DNA from: Stenotrophomonas rhizophila
Lineage (GTDB): Bacteria > Pseudomonadota > Gammaproteobacteria > Xanthomonadales > Xanthomonadaceae
NCBI RefSeq assembly: GCF_001704155.1
Contig: NZ_CP016294.1
Location: 3,159,501 to 3,223,500 of the forward strand
Direction: 5' to 3'
Length of the DNA stretch: 64,000 nt
Below, one piece after another: positions 1 to 9,042 of this stretch; the stretch's first letter is position 1; each line of letters begins with the position of its first letter. Both the position numbers and the translations under genes were made by a program. The notes under the pieces are model-generated. The model was given only the letters and a program-made list of their open reading frames with translations, was not told the origin of the DNA and did no database searches.

Positions 1-45
1 CTGCCCAGCTGATCCCCCTCCCGCAACAAAGGAACCCGGCCAGCC

Positions 46-648
46 ATGTCAAAGCCAGCCAAGCAGCACCCGAAACCCTCCTCCAACGACAGCACGCCGC
101 AGCCCGCCAGCCGTCCGCCGGGCATCAGCGACACGGCCACCCTGCGCGCCAAGGCCCGCAAGGACATCGAAGATGGCGCCATCACCGACAGCTACACCGC
201 CGACCGCGAAGCGGTGATCAAGCTGCTCAACGATGCGCTTGCCACCGAATACGTGTGCGTGCTGCGCTACTACCGCCACTACTTCATGGCCAAGGGCATG
301 CTGGCCGATGCGGTCAAGGGCGAATTCCTCGAGCACGCACAGCAGGAGCAGGCGCATGCCGGCAAGCTGGCCGAGCGCATCGTGCAGCTGGGCGGCGAAC
401 CCGACCTCAACCCCGACACGCTGACCCGACGCTCCCATGCCGAGTACAAGGAAGGCAAGGACCTTCGCGACATGGTCCGCGAGAACCTGATCGCCGAACG
501 CATCGCCATCGACAGCTATCGGGAAATGATCAACTTCGTTGGCGACAAGGACACCACCACCAAGCGGATCCTCGAGGAAATCCTGGCGCAGGAAGAAGAA
601 CACGCCGATGAGTTCGCGGACCTGCTCGAGGGTTGGATCGGCGAATGA
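46..648 (+). CDS. Ferritin-like domain protein (bacterioferritin-like)
   Basis: 200-residue protein whose part after about residue 50 is a four-helix ferritin-like bundle. Metal-ligand type motifs recur: an ATEY helix, EFLEHAQQEQAH, ENLIAERIAI and AQEEEHADEF, the spaced Glu and ExxH pattern of a diiron centre. The first 45 residues are polar and Pro/Ser rich, look disordered and lack a signal peptide, so it is probably cytoplasmic. Family knowledge suggests iron storage or oxidation, or protection of DNA from oxidants; which of these is not determined. An AAAGGA ribosome site lies 13 bases before the ATG. The gene stands alone and is followed by paired REP hairpins. Confidence 0.85.
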   Translation: MSKPAKQHPKPSSNDSTPQPASRPPGISDTATLRAKARKDIEDGAITDSYTADREAVIKLLNDALATEYVCVLRYYRHYFMAKGMLADAVKGEFLEHAQQEQAHAGKLAERIVQLGGEPDLNPDTLTRRSHAEYKEGKDLRDMVRENLIAERIAIDSYREMINFVGDKDTTTKRILEEILAQEEEHADEFADLLEGWIGE

Positions 649-653
649 TCGCC

Positions 654-724
654 GTACCGACCAACGGTCGGTACCTACCAGATACGCATGCATGATCGGT
701 AGGTGCCGACCGTTGGTCGGTACC
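654..724. repeat. Pair of inverted SMAG-type REP hairpins
   Basis: Two nearly identical units of about 26 bases face opposite ways. Each starts with GTAGGT and folds as CCGACC-GTT-GGTCGG. The minus-strand unit spans about 654-680 and the plus-strand unit about 698-724; they differ at one position. The GTAG head with a short GC-rich hairpin is the hallmark of Stenotrophomonas SMAG elements. It may act as a transcript-end stabiliser for the ferritin-like gene. Confidence 0.8.
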
Positions 725-787
725 GTGCAATGAATCGGCAATGCGTCGGCCATGGCACGGTGGTAAGGTCGCCCACGTCCTCCTTGC

Positions 788-1591
788 ATGGAATGCATCG
801 TGACCATTGCCCGCCGTTCTGCCCCGCTTGTGCTTGCCCTGCTGGCTTCTGCCGGGGCCTTCGCTCAGCCTGCCCCCGCGGCAGGCGAGCGCTCGCCACC
901 TTCACCGCACTGCCTGGATGCACGCGGTGTGCGCCAGGTCGAGCAGGCCAGCCCTGCGGCCATCGCCGTGCTGGGCGCCAATGGCCAGGCGTACCGGCTG
1001 GAGTTCACCGATGCCTGCCCCGGTGTCAACGAGGCCGAACAAGTCCGGCTGGACGCACCCGATGGCTGGGCGTGTGGCAGTCCCGGTGAGCGTCTGGTGG
1101 TCGACGGCCGCACCTGCGCGGTGGCGGCGGTCGGGCTGATGGACAACCGCAGCTTCGCCGAAGCCGCCCGCGAAAGCAGCCGTCAGTACGCGGCGACCCT
1201 GCCGACAGTCAATGTGACGGCCAGATCAGCGCGCAGCAACCGGGCCCAGGCCTTCCAGGGTTCTCCCGAGTTCTGCTTCGCCACCCGCAACGTGCGCGGC
1301 TGGAGCGAAGATCCCAAGGGCGTGGTGGTGGAAACCAATCCGAAGAAGAACGGCGGTCATCGCTACTACCACCTGGAGCTGGGCAGCAGCTGCAGCATCC
1401 TGGAGGGCGCCACCGCCGTGGACTTCCAGTCCGGTTTCCAGAACGGGTTGATCTGCGGCAACCCGGGCGACCGCATCGTCATGGCCGACAATGGCCTGGT
1501 CAACGATGGTGAGGGAGGCGATCAACGCGCCCACACCCCACGCTTCGCCCGCCCCGGCTGTTCGGTATTGGCCGTCTACCCCCGCGAATGA
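788..1591 (+). CDS. Exported Cys-rich protein with two similar modules, function unknown
   Basis: 267 residues. The N-terminus is a signal peptide ending near ASAGAFA-Q, so the product is exported. The mature part seems to hold the same module twice: a leading Cys, a hydrophobic VxF strand, a W/I-x-CG-x-PG-(E/D)-R motif and a final C-x-V-x-AV stretch. Residues 40-115 and 157-265 each show this order with four Cys, which suggests disulfide-stabilised domains. It loosely resembles small exported Xanthomonadaceae DUF proteins, but I do not recognise a function. ATG at 788 and GTG at 800 are both possible starts. It converges with pbpC, the two stops being 3 bases apart. Confidence 0.75.
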   Translation: MECIVTIARRSAPLVLALLASAGAFAQPAPAAGERSPPSPHCLDARGVRQVEQASPAAIAVLGANGQAYRLEFTDACPGVNEAEQVRLDAPDGWACGSPGERLVVDGRTCAVAAVGLMDNRSFAEAARESSRQYAATLPTVNVTARSARSNRAQAFQGSPEFCFATRNVRGWSEDPKGVVVETNPKKNGGHRYYHLELGSSCSILEGATAVDFQSGFQNGLICGNPGDRIVMADNGLVNDGEGGDQRAHTPRFARPGCSVLAVYPRE

Positions 1592-1594
1592 CGG

Positions 1595-3970
1595 TTACCG
1601 GAGGATCCGGAACCGCACCTGGGTCCAGGCACCATCGGCGGCGAGCGCGGTGAGGGTGTGCTCGCCGGCTTCGTCGAAATCCCGCTGGAAGCTGCGCGCG
1701 CCTTCGCTGCGCGCGATCCAGCGGTCATCCAGCAACCAGTCCACCGCGTGCTCACTGCCCAGCGCACGCAGCTGCAGGCGCACACCGTGTTCGGCATTGG
1801 GAGCGCGTGCGAGCGTTGCGCGGTCGTTGAGGCCCTCGATATGCAGGCTGCCCGCACTGCTGCGGCCATCATCGCGGCAATCCGGCGACAGCGCCGGCAG
1901 CTGCGCGGCCTGGCGCTGGGCCAGTGGCAGCCACGGCGACACCAGCGCCGGCCACCGCGCTATTTCACGGCGCTGGGCCTCGTGCGGTTCGCTGCATTCC
2001 GGTGACAGCCGCAGGCCGGTGCGGGCATCCACGTTGAATGCCTGCCGCCCCGCCTGCCACAGCCGCGCATCGCGTTCTGCGAAGGTGGGCGGCACCACAT
2101 CATCGAGCAGGTAGGCCTGCAGGCGTCGCTGGCACAGTGCCGGCGGCGTGGCCTCGGCGCGTTCGCCGGTCGGCCAGCACACCTCGGCCTGGGTGACGTT
2201 GGCCGGCAGTGGCGCGGCGGCGGCGTCACCGCGCTGGCGTGGCAGGCTGTCCACCACTTCGAACATCAGCGGCAATGCGGTCACCGCGCCGTACTGGCCC
2301 GGCAACGGCGTGCCGTCCGGTCGCCCCACCCATACGCCCACGGTGTAGTGGCGGGTGGTGCCGATCGCCCAGGCATCGCGATAGCCGTAGCTGGTGCCGG
2401 TTTTCCAGGCCACGCGCGGGCGCCCGGTCACGTCGAACGTACCGGCGCCATAGCCCGGGCGCGGGTTGGATTCAAGTACTTCGCGGGTGATCCATGCGGC
2501 GCCCGGTGACATCAGCCGCCGTTCGATCACTGCATCACCGGGCGTGTAGCGCACGCGGCCGGCGATGCCGTTGCGGTTGAACGCGGCGAACGTGCCAACC
2601 AGATCCTCCAGCCGCGCACCGGTGCCGCCCAGGATCAGCGACAGGTTCGGCGCGCTGCCGTGCGGGAAGCGCAGGGTGATGCCGGCATGCGACAGGCGTG
2701 CGGCGAAACGCGCCGAGCCGACCCGGTCCAGCAGGTCCACCGCCGGTACGTTGAGCGACAACCGCAACGCGGTAGCGGCGCTCACCGGGCCATTGAACGC
2801 TGCATCGAAGTTGCCGGGGCGATACCCGGCAAAACTCTGCGGCGCATCGACCATCAGGCTTTCGGAATGGATCAGGCCGTCGTCGATGGCCATGCCATAC
2901 AGGAACGGCTTGAGCGTGGAGCCCGGCGAACGCCAGGCCTGGACCATGTCCACGTGACCCAGCCGCTGTCTGTCACCGAACGCCACCGACCCGACGTAGG
3001 CACGCGCCTCCAGCGTGCGGTTGTCCACCACCAGCAGGGCCGCCGAGGTGCGTTCGGGCAGCTGCGAGAAATACGACGCCACGCGCTCTTCCAGGGTGCG
3101 CTGCAGCCCGCTGTCCAGCGTGCTCTGGATGCGCGCGGCGCGCGGCTGCGCGGCATGCAGGCGCTGTGCCAGCAGCGCCGCATGCAGCGGCGGCTGCAGC
3201 GCGCGGGTCACCACCGCTTCGATACGGGCGTCGTCCACTTCCTCGCGTGTCCATACCCCGAGCGCCACCATGCGCTCAAGCACCTTGTCGCGCGCAGCCT
3301 GTGCCGCCTCCGGGTGGCGGTCCGGGCGCAGCCGGCTGGGCGACTGCGGCAACACCGCCAGCAGCGCGGCTTCGGCATGCGACAGCTGCGCTGCCGGCTT
3401 GCCCAGATACGCCCAGCTTGCCGCTTCCACGCCTTCGATGGTGCCGCCGTAGGGTGCGCGCTCGAGGTACAACGCCAGGATCTGCGCCTTGTCCAGGTGC
3501 AGTTCCAGCTGCACCGCGCGCAGCAGTTGCTTGGCCTTTCCCCACGGGGTGCGCGTGTGCGGGTCGAGGATGCGGGCCACCTGCATGGTGAGGGTGGAGC
3601 CACCGGACACGATCCGCCGTTCCAGCAGCCACTGCTTGCCGGCGCGCAGCAGCGCCCAGGGGTTGACCCCGGGGTGGCGCCAGAACCAACGGTCTTCGTA
3701 GTTCAGCAGGGCCTGCAGGTACAGCGGCGACACGCTGCTGGCCGAGGCCGGATAGCGCCACACGCCATCGGCGTCGGCAAACGCGCGCAGCGGCGTGCCG
3801 TCGCCGGCCACCACCAGCGTGCTGGTATCGCGCTGCCGGGGCAACGGCGGCGGGAACGCCAGGTCCAGCACCAGCAGCAGAGCCAGCAGCGCGGCCGTGC
3901 CCCAGCGCAACACCGGCCACAGCCAGGGACGCCAGCGGTTCCAGTGCAGTCGGGAGCGAAGGGTCGTCAT
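1595..3970 (-). CDS. pbpC: Penicillin-binding protein 1C
   Basis: 791-residue bifunctional peptidoglycan synthase anchored in the inner membrane by one helix near residues 17-40. The glycosyltransferase 51 domain follows, with EDRWFWRHPG and GGSTLTMQVAR. The transpeptidase domain has the active-site SxxK in SPGSTLKPF, an SxN in RLSLNVPA and KTGTS. A C-terminal PBP1C-type domain closes the protein. Length and domain order match the family. It lies 52 bases downstream of the alpha-2-macroglobulin gene on the same strand, the same pairing known from E. coli yfhM-pbpC, where the macroglobulin is thought to protect the periplasm and PBP1C to repair the wall. Confidence 0.95.
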   Translation of the reverse strand: MTTLRSRLHWNRWRPWLWPVLRWGTAALLALLLVLDLAFPPPLPRQRDTSTLVVAGDGTPLRAFADADGVWRYPASASSVSPLYLQALLNYEDRWFWRHPGVNPWALLRAGKQWLLERRIVSGGSTLTMQVARILDPHTRTPWGKAKQLLRAVQLELHLDKAQILALYLERAPYGGTIEGVEAASWAYLGKPAAQLSHAEAALLAVLPQSPSRLRPDRHPEAAQAARDKVLERMVALGVWTREEVDDARIEAVVTRALQPPLHAALLAQRLHAAQPRAARIQSTLDSGLQRTLEERVASYFSQLPERTSAALLVVDNRTLEARAYVGSVAFGDRQRLGHVDMVQAWRSPGSTLKPFLYGMAIDDGLIHSESLMVDAPQSFAGYRPGNFDAAFNGPVSAATALRLSLNVPAVDLLDRVGSARFAARLSHAGITLRFPHGSAPNLSLILGGTGARLEDLVGTFAAFNRNGIAGRVRYTPGDAVIERRLMSPGAAWITREVLESNPRPGYGAGTFDVTGRPRVAWKTGTSYGYRDAWAIGTTRHYTVGVWVGRPDGTPLPGQYGAVTALPLMFEVVDSLPRQRGDAAAAPLPANVTQAEVCWPTGERAEATPPALCQRRLQAYLLDDVVPPTFAERDARLWQAGRQAFNVDARTGLRLSPECSEPHEAQRREIARWPALVSPWLPLAQRQAAQLPALSPDCRDDGRSSAGSLHIEGLNDRATLARAPNAEHGVRLQLRALGSEHAVDWLLDDRWIARSEGARSFQRDFDEAGEHTLTALAADGAWTQVRFRILR

Positions 3971-3988
3971 TGCAGTACGGCCGGCATC

Positions 3989-4016
3989 GCGGGCCCCGGC
4001 GTCGGCCGGGGCCCGC
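3989..4016 (-). terminator. Strong intercistronic hairpin between the macroglobulin gene and pbpC
   Basis: A perfect 12-bp stem, all G/C (GCGGGCCCCGGC and its complement), with a four-base loop lies between the two stop/start signals. No T-tract follows on the minus strand. It is therefore more likely an mRNA-stabilising or attenuating hairpin than a full terminator. Confidence 0.45.
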
Positions 4017-4022
4017 CCTTGG

Positions 4023-7000
4023 TCACGGCTGGACCACCGTCAGCGTGGTCGGGTTGCTGCGCCCCACCCCGCGCAGGTCGGGCCGGTACATGTCCTCGAC
4101 CAGCGGCGGGGGCACCGTGTAGGTGCCGGGGGTGACCGCACGCACCAGGTAGAACACCTTGGCGGTACTGCCACGCGAGAGCTTGAGCGCGGCCACGTAG
4201 CGGTCGTCGCGGAACTCTTCGTGGCGCAGCGTGGCCGCCTCGCCACGGTCTTCCACGCGCAGTCCATCGACCACCACGTCGGCCCACTGTTTGGCATCGC
4301 CCAGGTTGAAGTTCTCGATCTCCAGCCCGGCCGGCAGCAGGTCGGTCAGCAGCGCATCGGGCATGTCCACGTTCGGGGTCACGCTGACGCGCACGATCAG
4401 TGCCTCGCCTTCCTTCAGCGCACGCGGGGTCCACGGCTTGCCGTCGGTGGTGAACCAGCTGCGTTCCACGCCGAGGGTGCGGCTGTCCGGTTCCGGGGCG
4501 GTGCGCGGAATGCCGGCCACTTCCAGGCTGGCGAACATCGGCGGCTCGCCCTTGGGGCTGAACCGCACGCCCTTGGCCAGTGCGGCGTAGTCGAAACTAC
4601 GGCCGAACATGCGGCGCGCGGCGATCGCTTCCACGTCACTCCCGACGGCCAGCTCGCCGGATACCTGCCTGGTCTGGTTGGCCGCCAGCGCCTTGCCCAG
4701 GCGGGCGATGGCCACCTGTTCCTGCGTGCTCAGCCACATCCAGCCGTTGTTGCGGCGGGCATCCAGCGCGCGACCCAGTTCCACCGCGCGCGCGTCGTAG
4801 GCGGGCTTGGACAGCTTGCGCTCGTGCAGCAGCGCGATCATCAACGCATCGTCGCGCACCGCGCTGCCGTAATCGCCGAAGTACTGCGGGCGCTCGCTGC
4901 TGGGCTTGGCGAAACCGGCCGCAATGGCCGCATCGCCCCGCTTGTGGTCACCCTGCAGCGACAGCGCGATGCCCAGGTGTACCAGCGACAGGCCGGTGAG
5001 CGACTTGCTGCGTTCGTTGTCGTACAGCGCGCGCAGGGTACCGAGCGGGGCCCGGTTGACCCGCGCCAGCACATAGCCCGAGTACGCCTGGTTGGCGAAT
5101 TTCAGGTTCTCGCGGCGGTCCTCGCCGTAGAACTGGTTGCCGCCGGACAGCAGGTCCTCGCTGAGCCGGTTGAGCGCCTTCTGCAGCACACCGTCGGGCA
5201 CGGCGAAGCCGGCGTCCTTGGCGTCGAGCAGGAACTCGGCGATGTACGGGGTCAGCCACGGGTTGACGTAGCCGTCGTCGCCCCACATCGAGAAGTTGCC
5301 GTTGGCTACCTGCATCGACGCCAGGCGGCCGAACGCGCCTTCCATGCGTTCGCGGCGGGTCCTGGCATCCAGCCCATCGGCACCGAGCATGGCCGAGGTG
5401 GCTTCATCCAGCATCAGTGCCGCGTAGCCCTTGCTGGTGGTCTGTTCGGCGCAGCCATACGGATACTTCAGGGCACCGTCGAGCGCGCTGGCGAAGGGAA
5501 TCGGCGGCAGCGCGCTGACCAGCATGCGCGCGGTGACCGAATCGCTCATCAGGCCATCGGCCAGGCCGGCGCCCAGCTCCACGTCGGCCAGCGGGTCCAG
5601 CGTGCGGGTCTGCGCGCGCAGCACCTGCGGCCACGCCGCGCGTACCGGCAGGTCATAGCGGCGGTCGACCTTGAAGCCGTTGCCTTCCACCCGCACCCGC
5701 ACCTTGGCCACCGTGTAGCCCTCGCGCGCCACCAGCGGGAAGCTGAGCGTGCTCTTGGCATCGGCGTTGAGCTTGAGCGCCCGGCTGGGCTCGCCGAGGG
5801 TCAGCGGGCCGATCCCATCGACCTGCACGTTGAACTCGCCCGGTTTGCCGGTGAAGTTCTGCACATCCAGGGTGACCGTGCTGCGGTCGCCCGGGGCCAG
5901 CACGCGCGGCATGCTGGCTTCGGCCAGGATCGGTGCACGCACCACGGTTTCCACGTCGCGCTTGCCGTACTGGTCATCGGCGTAGACCAGCGCGGAGACG
6001 CGCAGGGTGCCGTTGAAATCCGGCACCTTCAACGCGATCCGGGCAATGCCCTTGGCATCCAGTTTCACCGGGCCGGAGAACAGGTCCACGGTCTGCACGC
6101 GCGCGGTGGGGCGCTTGGCCTGCGGCAACGCGGCCAGGGCCATGTCACCACCGAACTTCAGTTTGCCGCTGCTGCCATCGAAGCTTTCGATCACCCGGCT
6201 GTAGATGTCGTACGCATCCACGCCAAGGCGACGCTGGGCGAAGAAGTGGCCGGCCGCATCGGGCACCGGGAAGCGGGTGATGTTGAGGATGCCCACGTCC
6301 ACCGCCGAGACCGTGACATGCGCCAGCTTGCCCGCCAGCTGCGGCGCGCTCACCGTCACCGGCAGGGCCTGCTCCGGCCGCATCTGCTTGGGCGCGGACA
6401 GGCCGACCGCGATCTGGCGTGCCTTGCGGTCCATCGGAACGTGGACCACGCCGACCGCGCGGGCCGGGGTGATCTTGCTCGGCGCACTGCCACCGCGGAA
6501 CACCAGCGCGGTGATGTAGACATCGTGGCGCTCCCACTCGGCGGTGACCGGAATGTCGAAGGTGCTGCCCGGCTTGGCGTCGATCTCCTGCACGTACAGC
6601 ATCTTGTCGCTTTCAACCATCAGCACGCCCTTGCCGGCGTGCGGCGGGGTGACGGTGACGCGGACCTTGTCGCCGGCCTTGTAGCCGGTCTTGTCCAGGC
6701 CCAGCTTGATCTTGTCCGGGCGTGCATCCAAGCCGCGGTTTTCGTCGTTCCAGCTCCAGCCGGCGTGGAACGGGTAACGGCTGGTCAGCCCGGTGGCCGG
6801 GTCGAACACATCCAGGCGGTACTCGCCCCATTCCACCGGGAAGTCCACCCCCACCGCCGCGCTCCCGGCGTCCAGGGTGCGGCTTTCCTTGTTCTCGAAG
6901 CGGCGGCTGAAGTCGTAATCCCAACGGTTGTCGTTGAAGGTCCAGTGGTAATCACGCAGCTCGCGCACCAGGGTGACCTTCAGGCCCTTGCCGGGCTGCG

Positions 7001-8948
7001 GCTTGCCGGCCGCATCCACGCGCAGGACTTCAAAGCGCGCGTTGCTGTTCGCATCGGCGCCGTCATCGGGGTTGAACAGCGGGCGCACGCCGACCAGCAC
7101 CGGGGCCGGCCACAGCACCCGCTTCAGGGTGCGGCTGACCGTGCGCCCGCCGGTTTCATACACGCTGCCCGACAGCACCACCGCCACCGGCGCGCTGGCC
7201 TTGACCTCGGCCGGCAGCTCCACGTCCTGGCGCAGCGTGCCGTCGGCGGGGAACTCGGTATCGATCACATCGCGCGCTTCGCGCGGCAGTTCCAGGGTCG
7301 GGTCGCCGAAGAAGTAGCCCGGCAGCGATTCCACCGGCGACTGCTCGGCCGCCACCGCCAGGCGCGCGGTGAAGCGGTTGCCATCGGCCGGCGCACCGTA
7401 CAGGTAGGCCGCATCGGCCTGCAGCTTGAGCGGCTCTCCCGGCTTGAGGGTCTTCTGCGGACTGTCCAGGTCCAGCTTCATGCGCTCGGGCAGGAACTCC
7501 TCGATGCGCAGGGTCATTCCCTGGATTGCCTCCTTGCTGGCCGGGTTGGTGCGGAACTCCACCTGCCAGCGCCCGGTCGGCGCCTCCACCGGGATGGTCT
7601 GTTCGAAGCTCAGGTAGCCCTGCTCGCCCGGTTGCAGGCGGGTTTCGCGGAAGGTCTTGCCGTCAGGCTGCTTCAGGCGCAGGAACACCGGCTGCCCGCC
7701 CTTGCCAGGGCCGCTGACCGGCTTGCCGTCGTTGTCGCGCAGCAGCGCGGAAATGCGCACGGTTTCGCCGGGACGGTACAGGTCGCGCCCGGACCAGGCG
7801 AACACGTCGAACCACGCGTTGTCGCGGCCGGACACGGCAAACTCGCTCAGGTCCAGCGCCGGCTGGTTGAACGGCAGCATCGAGGTATCCGCACCACTGC
7901 TGGCAATCAGCACATGGCCCGCATCCAGGGTGTAGTTGAGCAGCGCGTTGCCGTTGCCGTCGGTGCTGCCCTTGAGCACCACCTCGCCCTTGGCGTCGAT
8001 GATGCGCAGGTCGATCTTCTTCAGCGCCGCGCCGCTCTGCAGCGAGGCGGTGTGCACGAACAGGGTGTCCTTGTAGGCGCGGGTGTGCAGGCCGATGTCG
8101 CTCACGGTGAAGAAGGCGGTGTCGAACTCGCTGTCGAACGAACCGCTGCGCTTCATCACCGCGAAGTACAGGCCCGGCTCCTGCAGTTCCTTGATGTCCT
8201 GGGTGGGGAGGTAGGTCAGCACGCGCTCGTTCTGCTTGCCGCCCAGCACGAAGCGGTTGACGTAGACCGGCTCGGCCAGCTGCGACATCGGGGTCTTGTC
8301 GCCGTATTCGCTGTCCAGCTCCCAGCTGCCACGGCGGCCGCCGCGCTGGTACTGGCTGAAGAAGCTGGACAGTTCCTTGTCGCGCACGCGCAGGAACTCC
8401 ACGTCCACTTCCTTCACGTTGACCGACACCACCGGCAGGCCGCGGCTTTCGCGTGCCGGCAGCACGCTGCCCTGCGAGGCGAAGCCAGCCACCGGCTTGA
8501 GTTCACCGCTGAAGACCTTCTGGCGCAGTTCCTTGCCGATCCGGCTGCCGTCGGCGGCCAGCAGGTCCGGCGAGACGATCAGGGTGTACTCCCTGGCCGC
8601 CTCGACGAACGGGTAGCGCAGGGTCTTGCCGTCGTCGGACAGGGTCCAGCTGCTGTCCTCGGTGCCGACCTTTTCGCCGAAGCGGACCAGTGTGTCGAAG
8701 TCCTGGGTGCCGACCAGCGGCCGCGAGAACTCGAGGGCCAGCGACAGACCATCACTCTTCTGGTCGGGGAAGGCGCGTACCAGGGTGAACTCGCTGACGG
8801 CTTCTGCCTTGGCGGCAATCGGCGCGCCCGACGGCGTGGGCAGCTGGCCGCTGTCGTTGCGCTTGCAGCCGCCGATCCCCAGTGCCAGGCCGGCGACCAG
8901 CGCCATTCCCAGGATTCCCTTCCAGCCCCACCGCCCGACCGTTGCCAT
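4023..8948 (-). CDS. Bacterial alpha-2-macroglobulin lipoprotein with intact thioester
   Basis: 1641 residues from the chosen ATG at 8948, which has AAGGAG six bases upstream; a frame extension to 9008 lacks such a site. The N-terminus is a lipoprotein signal ending GIGG-C with the lipid-accepting Cys at residue 28. Repeated MG-type beta domains fill the first 1000 residues. YGCAEQ places the thioester Cys at about residue 1166, followed by the alpha-helical toroid typical of the thioester domain, and the C-terminus is a receptor-binding-like beta domain. The family traps proteases in the periplasm by covalent capture after bait cleavage. The pairing with pbpC fits the thioester-bearing subgroup. 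Confidence 0.93.
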   Translation of the reverse strand: MATVGRWGWKGILGMALVAGLALGIGGCKRNDSGQLPTPSGAPIAAKAEAVSEFTLVRAFPDQKSDGLSLALEFSRPLVGTQDFDTLVRFGEKVGTEDSSWTLSDDGKTLRYPFVEAAREYTLIVSPDLLAADGSRIGKELRQKVFSGELKPVAGFASQGSVLPARESRGLPVVSVNVKEVDVEFLRVRDKELSSFFSQYQRGGRRGSWELDSEYGDKTPMSQLAEPVYVNRFVLGGKQNERVLTYLPTQDIKELQEPGLYFAVMKRSGSFDSEFDTAFFTVSDIGLHTRAYKDTLFVHTASLQSGAALKKIDLRIIDAKGEVVLKGSTDGNGNALLNYTLDAGHVLIASSGADTSMLPFNQPALDLSEFAVSGRDNAWFDVFAWSGRDLYRPGETVRISALLRDNDGKPVSGPGKGGQPVFLRLKQPDGKTFRETRLQPGEQGYLSFEQTIPVEAPTGRWQVEFRTNPASKEAIQGMTLRIEEFLPERMKLDLDSPQKTLKPGEPLKLQADAAYLYGAPADGNRFTARLAVAAEQSPVESLPGYFFGDPTLELPREARDVIDTEFPADGTLRQDVELPAEVKASAPVAVVLSGSVYETGGRTVSRTLKRVLWPAPVLVGVRPLFNPDDGADANSNARFEVLRVDAAGKPQPGKGLKVTLVRELRDYHWTFNDNRWDYDFSRRFENKESRTLDAGSAAVGVDFPVEWGEYRLDVFDPATGLTSRYPFHAGWSWNDENRGLDARPDKIKLGLDKTGYKAGDKVRVTVTPPHAGKGVLMVESDKMLYVQEIDAKPGSTFDIPVTAEWERHDVYITALVFRGGSAPSKITPARAVGVVHVPMDRKARQIAVGLSAPKQMRPEQALPVTVSAPQLAGKLAHVTVSAVDVGILNITRFPVPDAAGHFFAQRRLGVDAYDIYSRVIESFDGSSGKLKFGGDMALAALPQAKRPTARVQTVDLFSGPVKLDAKGIARIALKVPDFNGTLRVSALVYADDQYGKRDVETVVRAPILAEASMPRVLAPGDRSTVTLDVQNFTGKPGEFNVQVDGIGPLTLGEPSRALKLNADAKSTLSFPLVAREGYTVAKVRVRVEGNGFKVDRRYDLPVRAAWPQVLRAQTRTLDPLADVELGAGLADGLMSDSVTARMLVSALPPIPFASALDGALKYPYGCAEQTTSKGYAALMLDEATSAMLGADGLDARTRRERMEGAFGRLASMQVANGNFSMWGDDGYVNPWLTPYIAEFLLDAKDAGFAVPDGVLQKALNRLSEDLLSGGNQFYGEDRRENLKFANQAYSGYVLARVNRAPLGTLRALYDNERSKSLTGLSLVHLGIALSLQGDHKRGDAAIAAGFAKPSSERPQYFGDYGSAVRDDALMIALLHERKLSKPAYDARAVELGRALDARRNNGWMWLSTQEQVAIARLGKALAANQTRQVSGELAVGSDVEAIAARRMFGRSFDYAALAKGVRFSPKGEPPMFASLEVAGIPRTAPEPDSRTLGVERSWFTTDGKPWTPRALKEGEALIVRVSVTPNVDMPDALLTDLLPAGLEIENFNLGDAKQWADVVVDGLRVEDRGEAATLRHEEFRDDRYVAALKLSRGSTAKVFYLVRAVTPGTYTVPPPLVEDMYRPDLRGVGRSNPTTLTVVQP

Positions 8949-8999
8949 ATGTCGCTCCTTGAACAAGGGCTTCATTATGCACCCGGGCGTTACGGGCTG

Positions 9000-9025
9000 C
9001 CTGGACACGCATGGCGTGTCCCAGG
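9000..9025 (-). terminator. Possible hairpin terminator of the prp operon
   Basis: An imperfect hairpin (CCTGGACACGC, loop ATG, GCGTGTCCCAGG) lies just after the prpF stop and before the macroglobulin start. It has no T-tract, so termination is only a suggestion. Confidence 0.35.
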
Positions 9026-9042
9026 TGGTGCGTACGGGGCGG

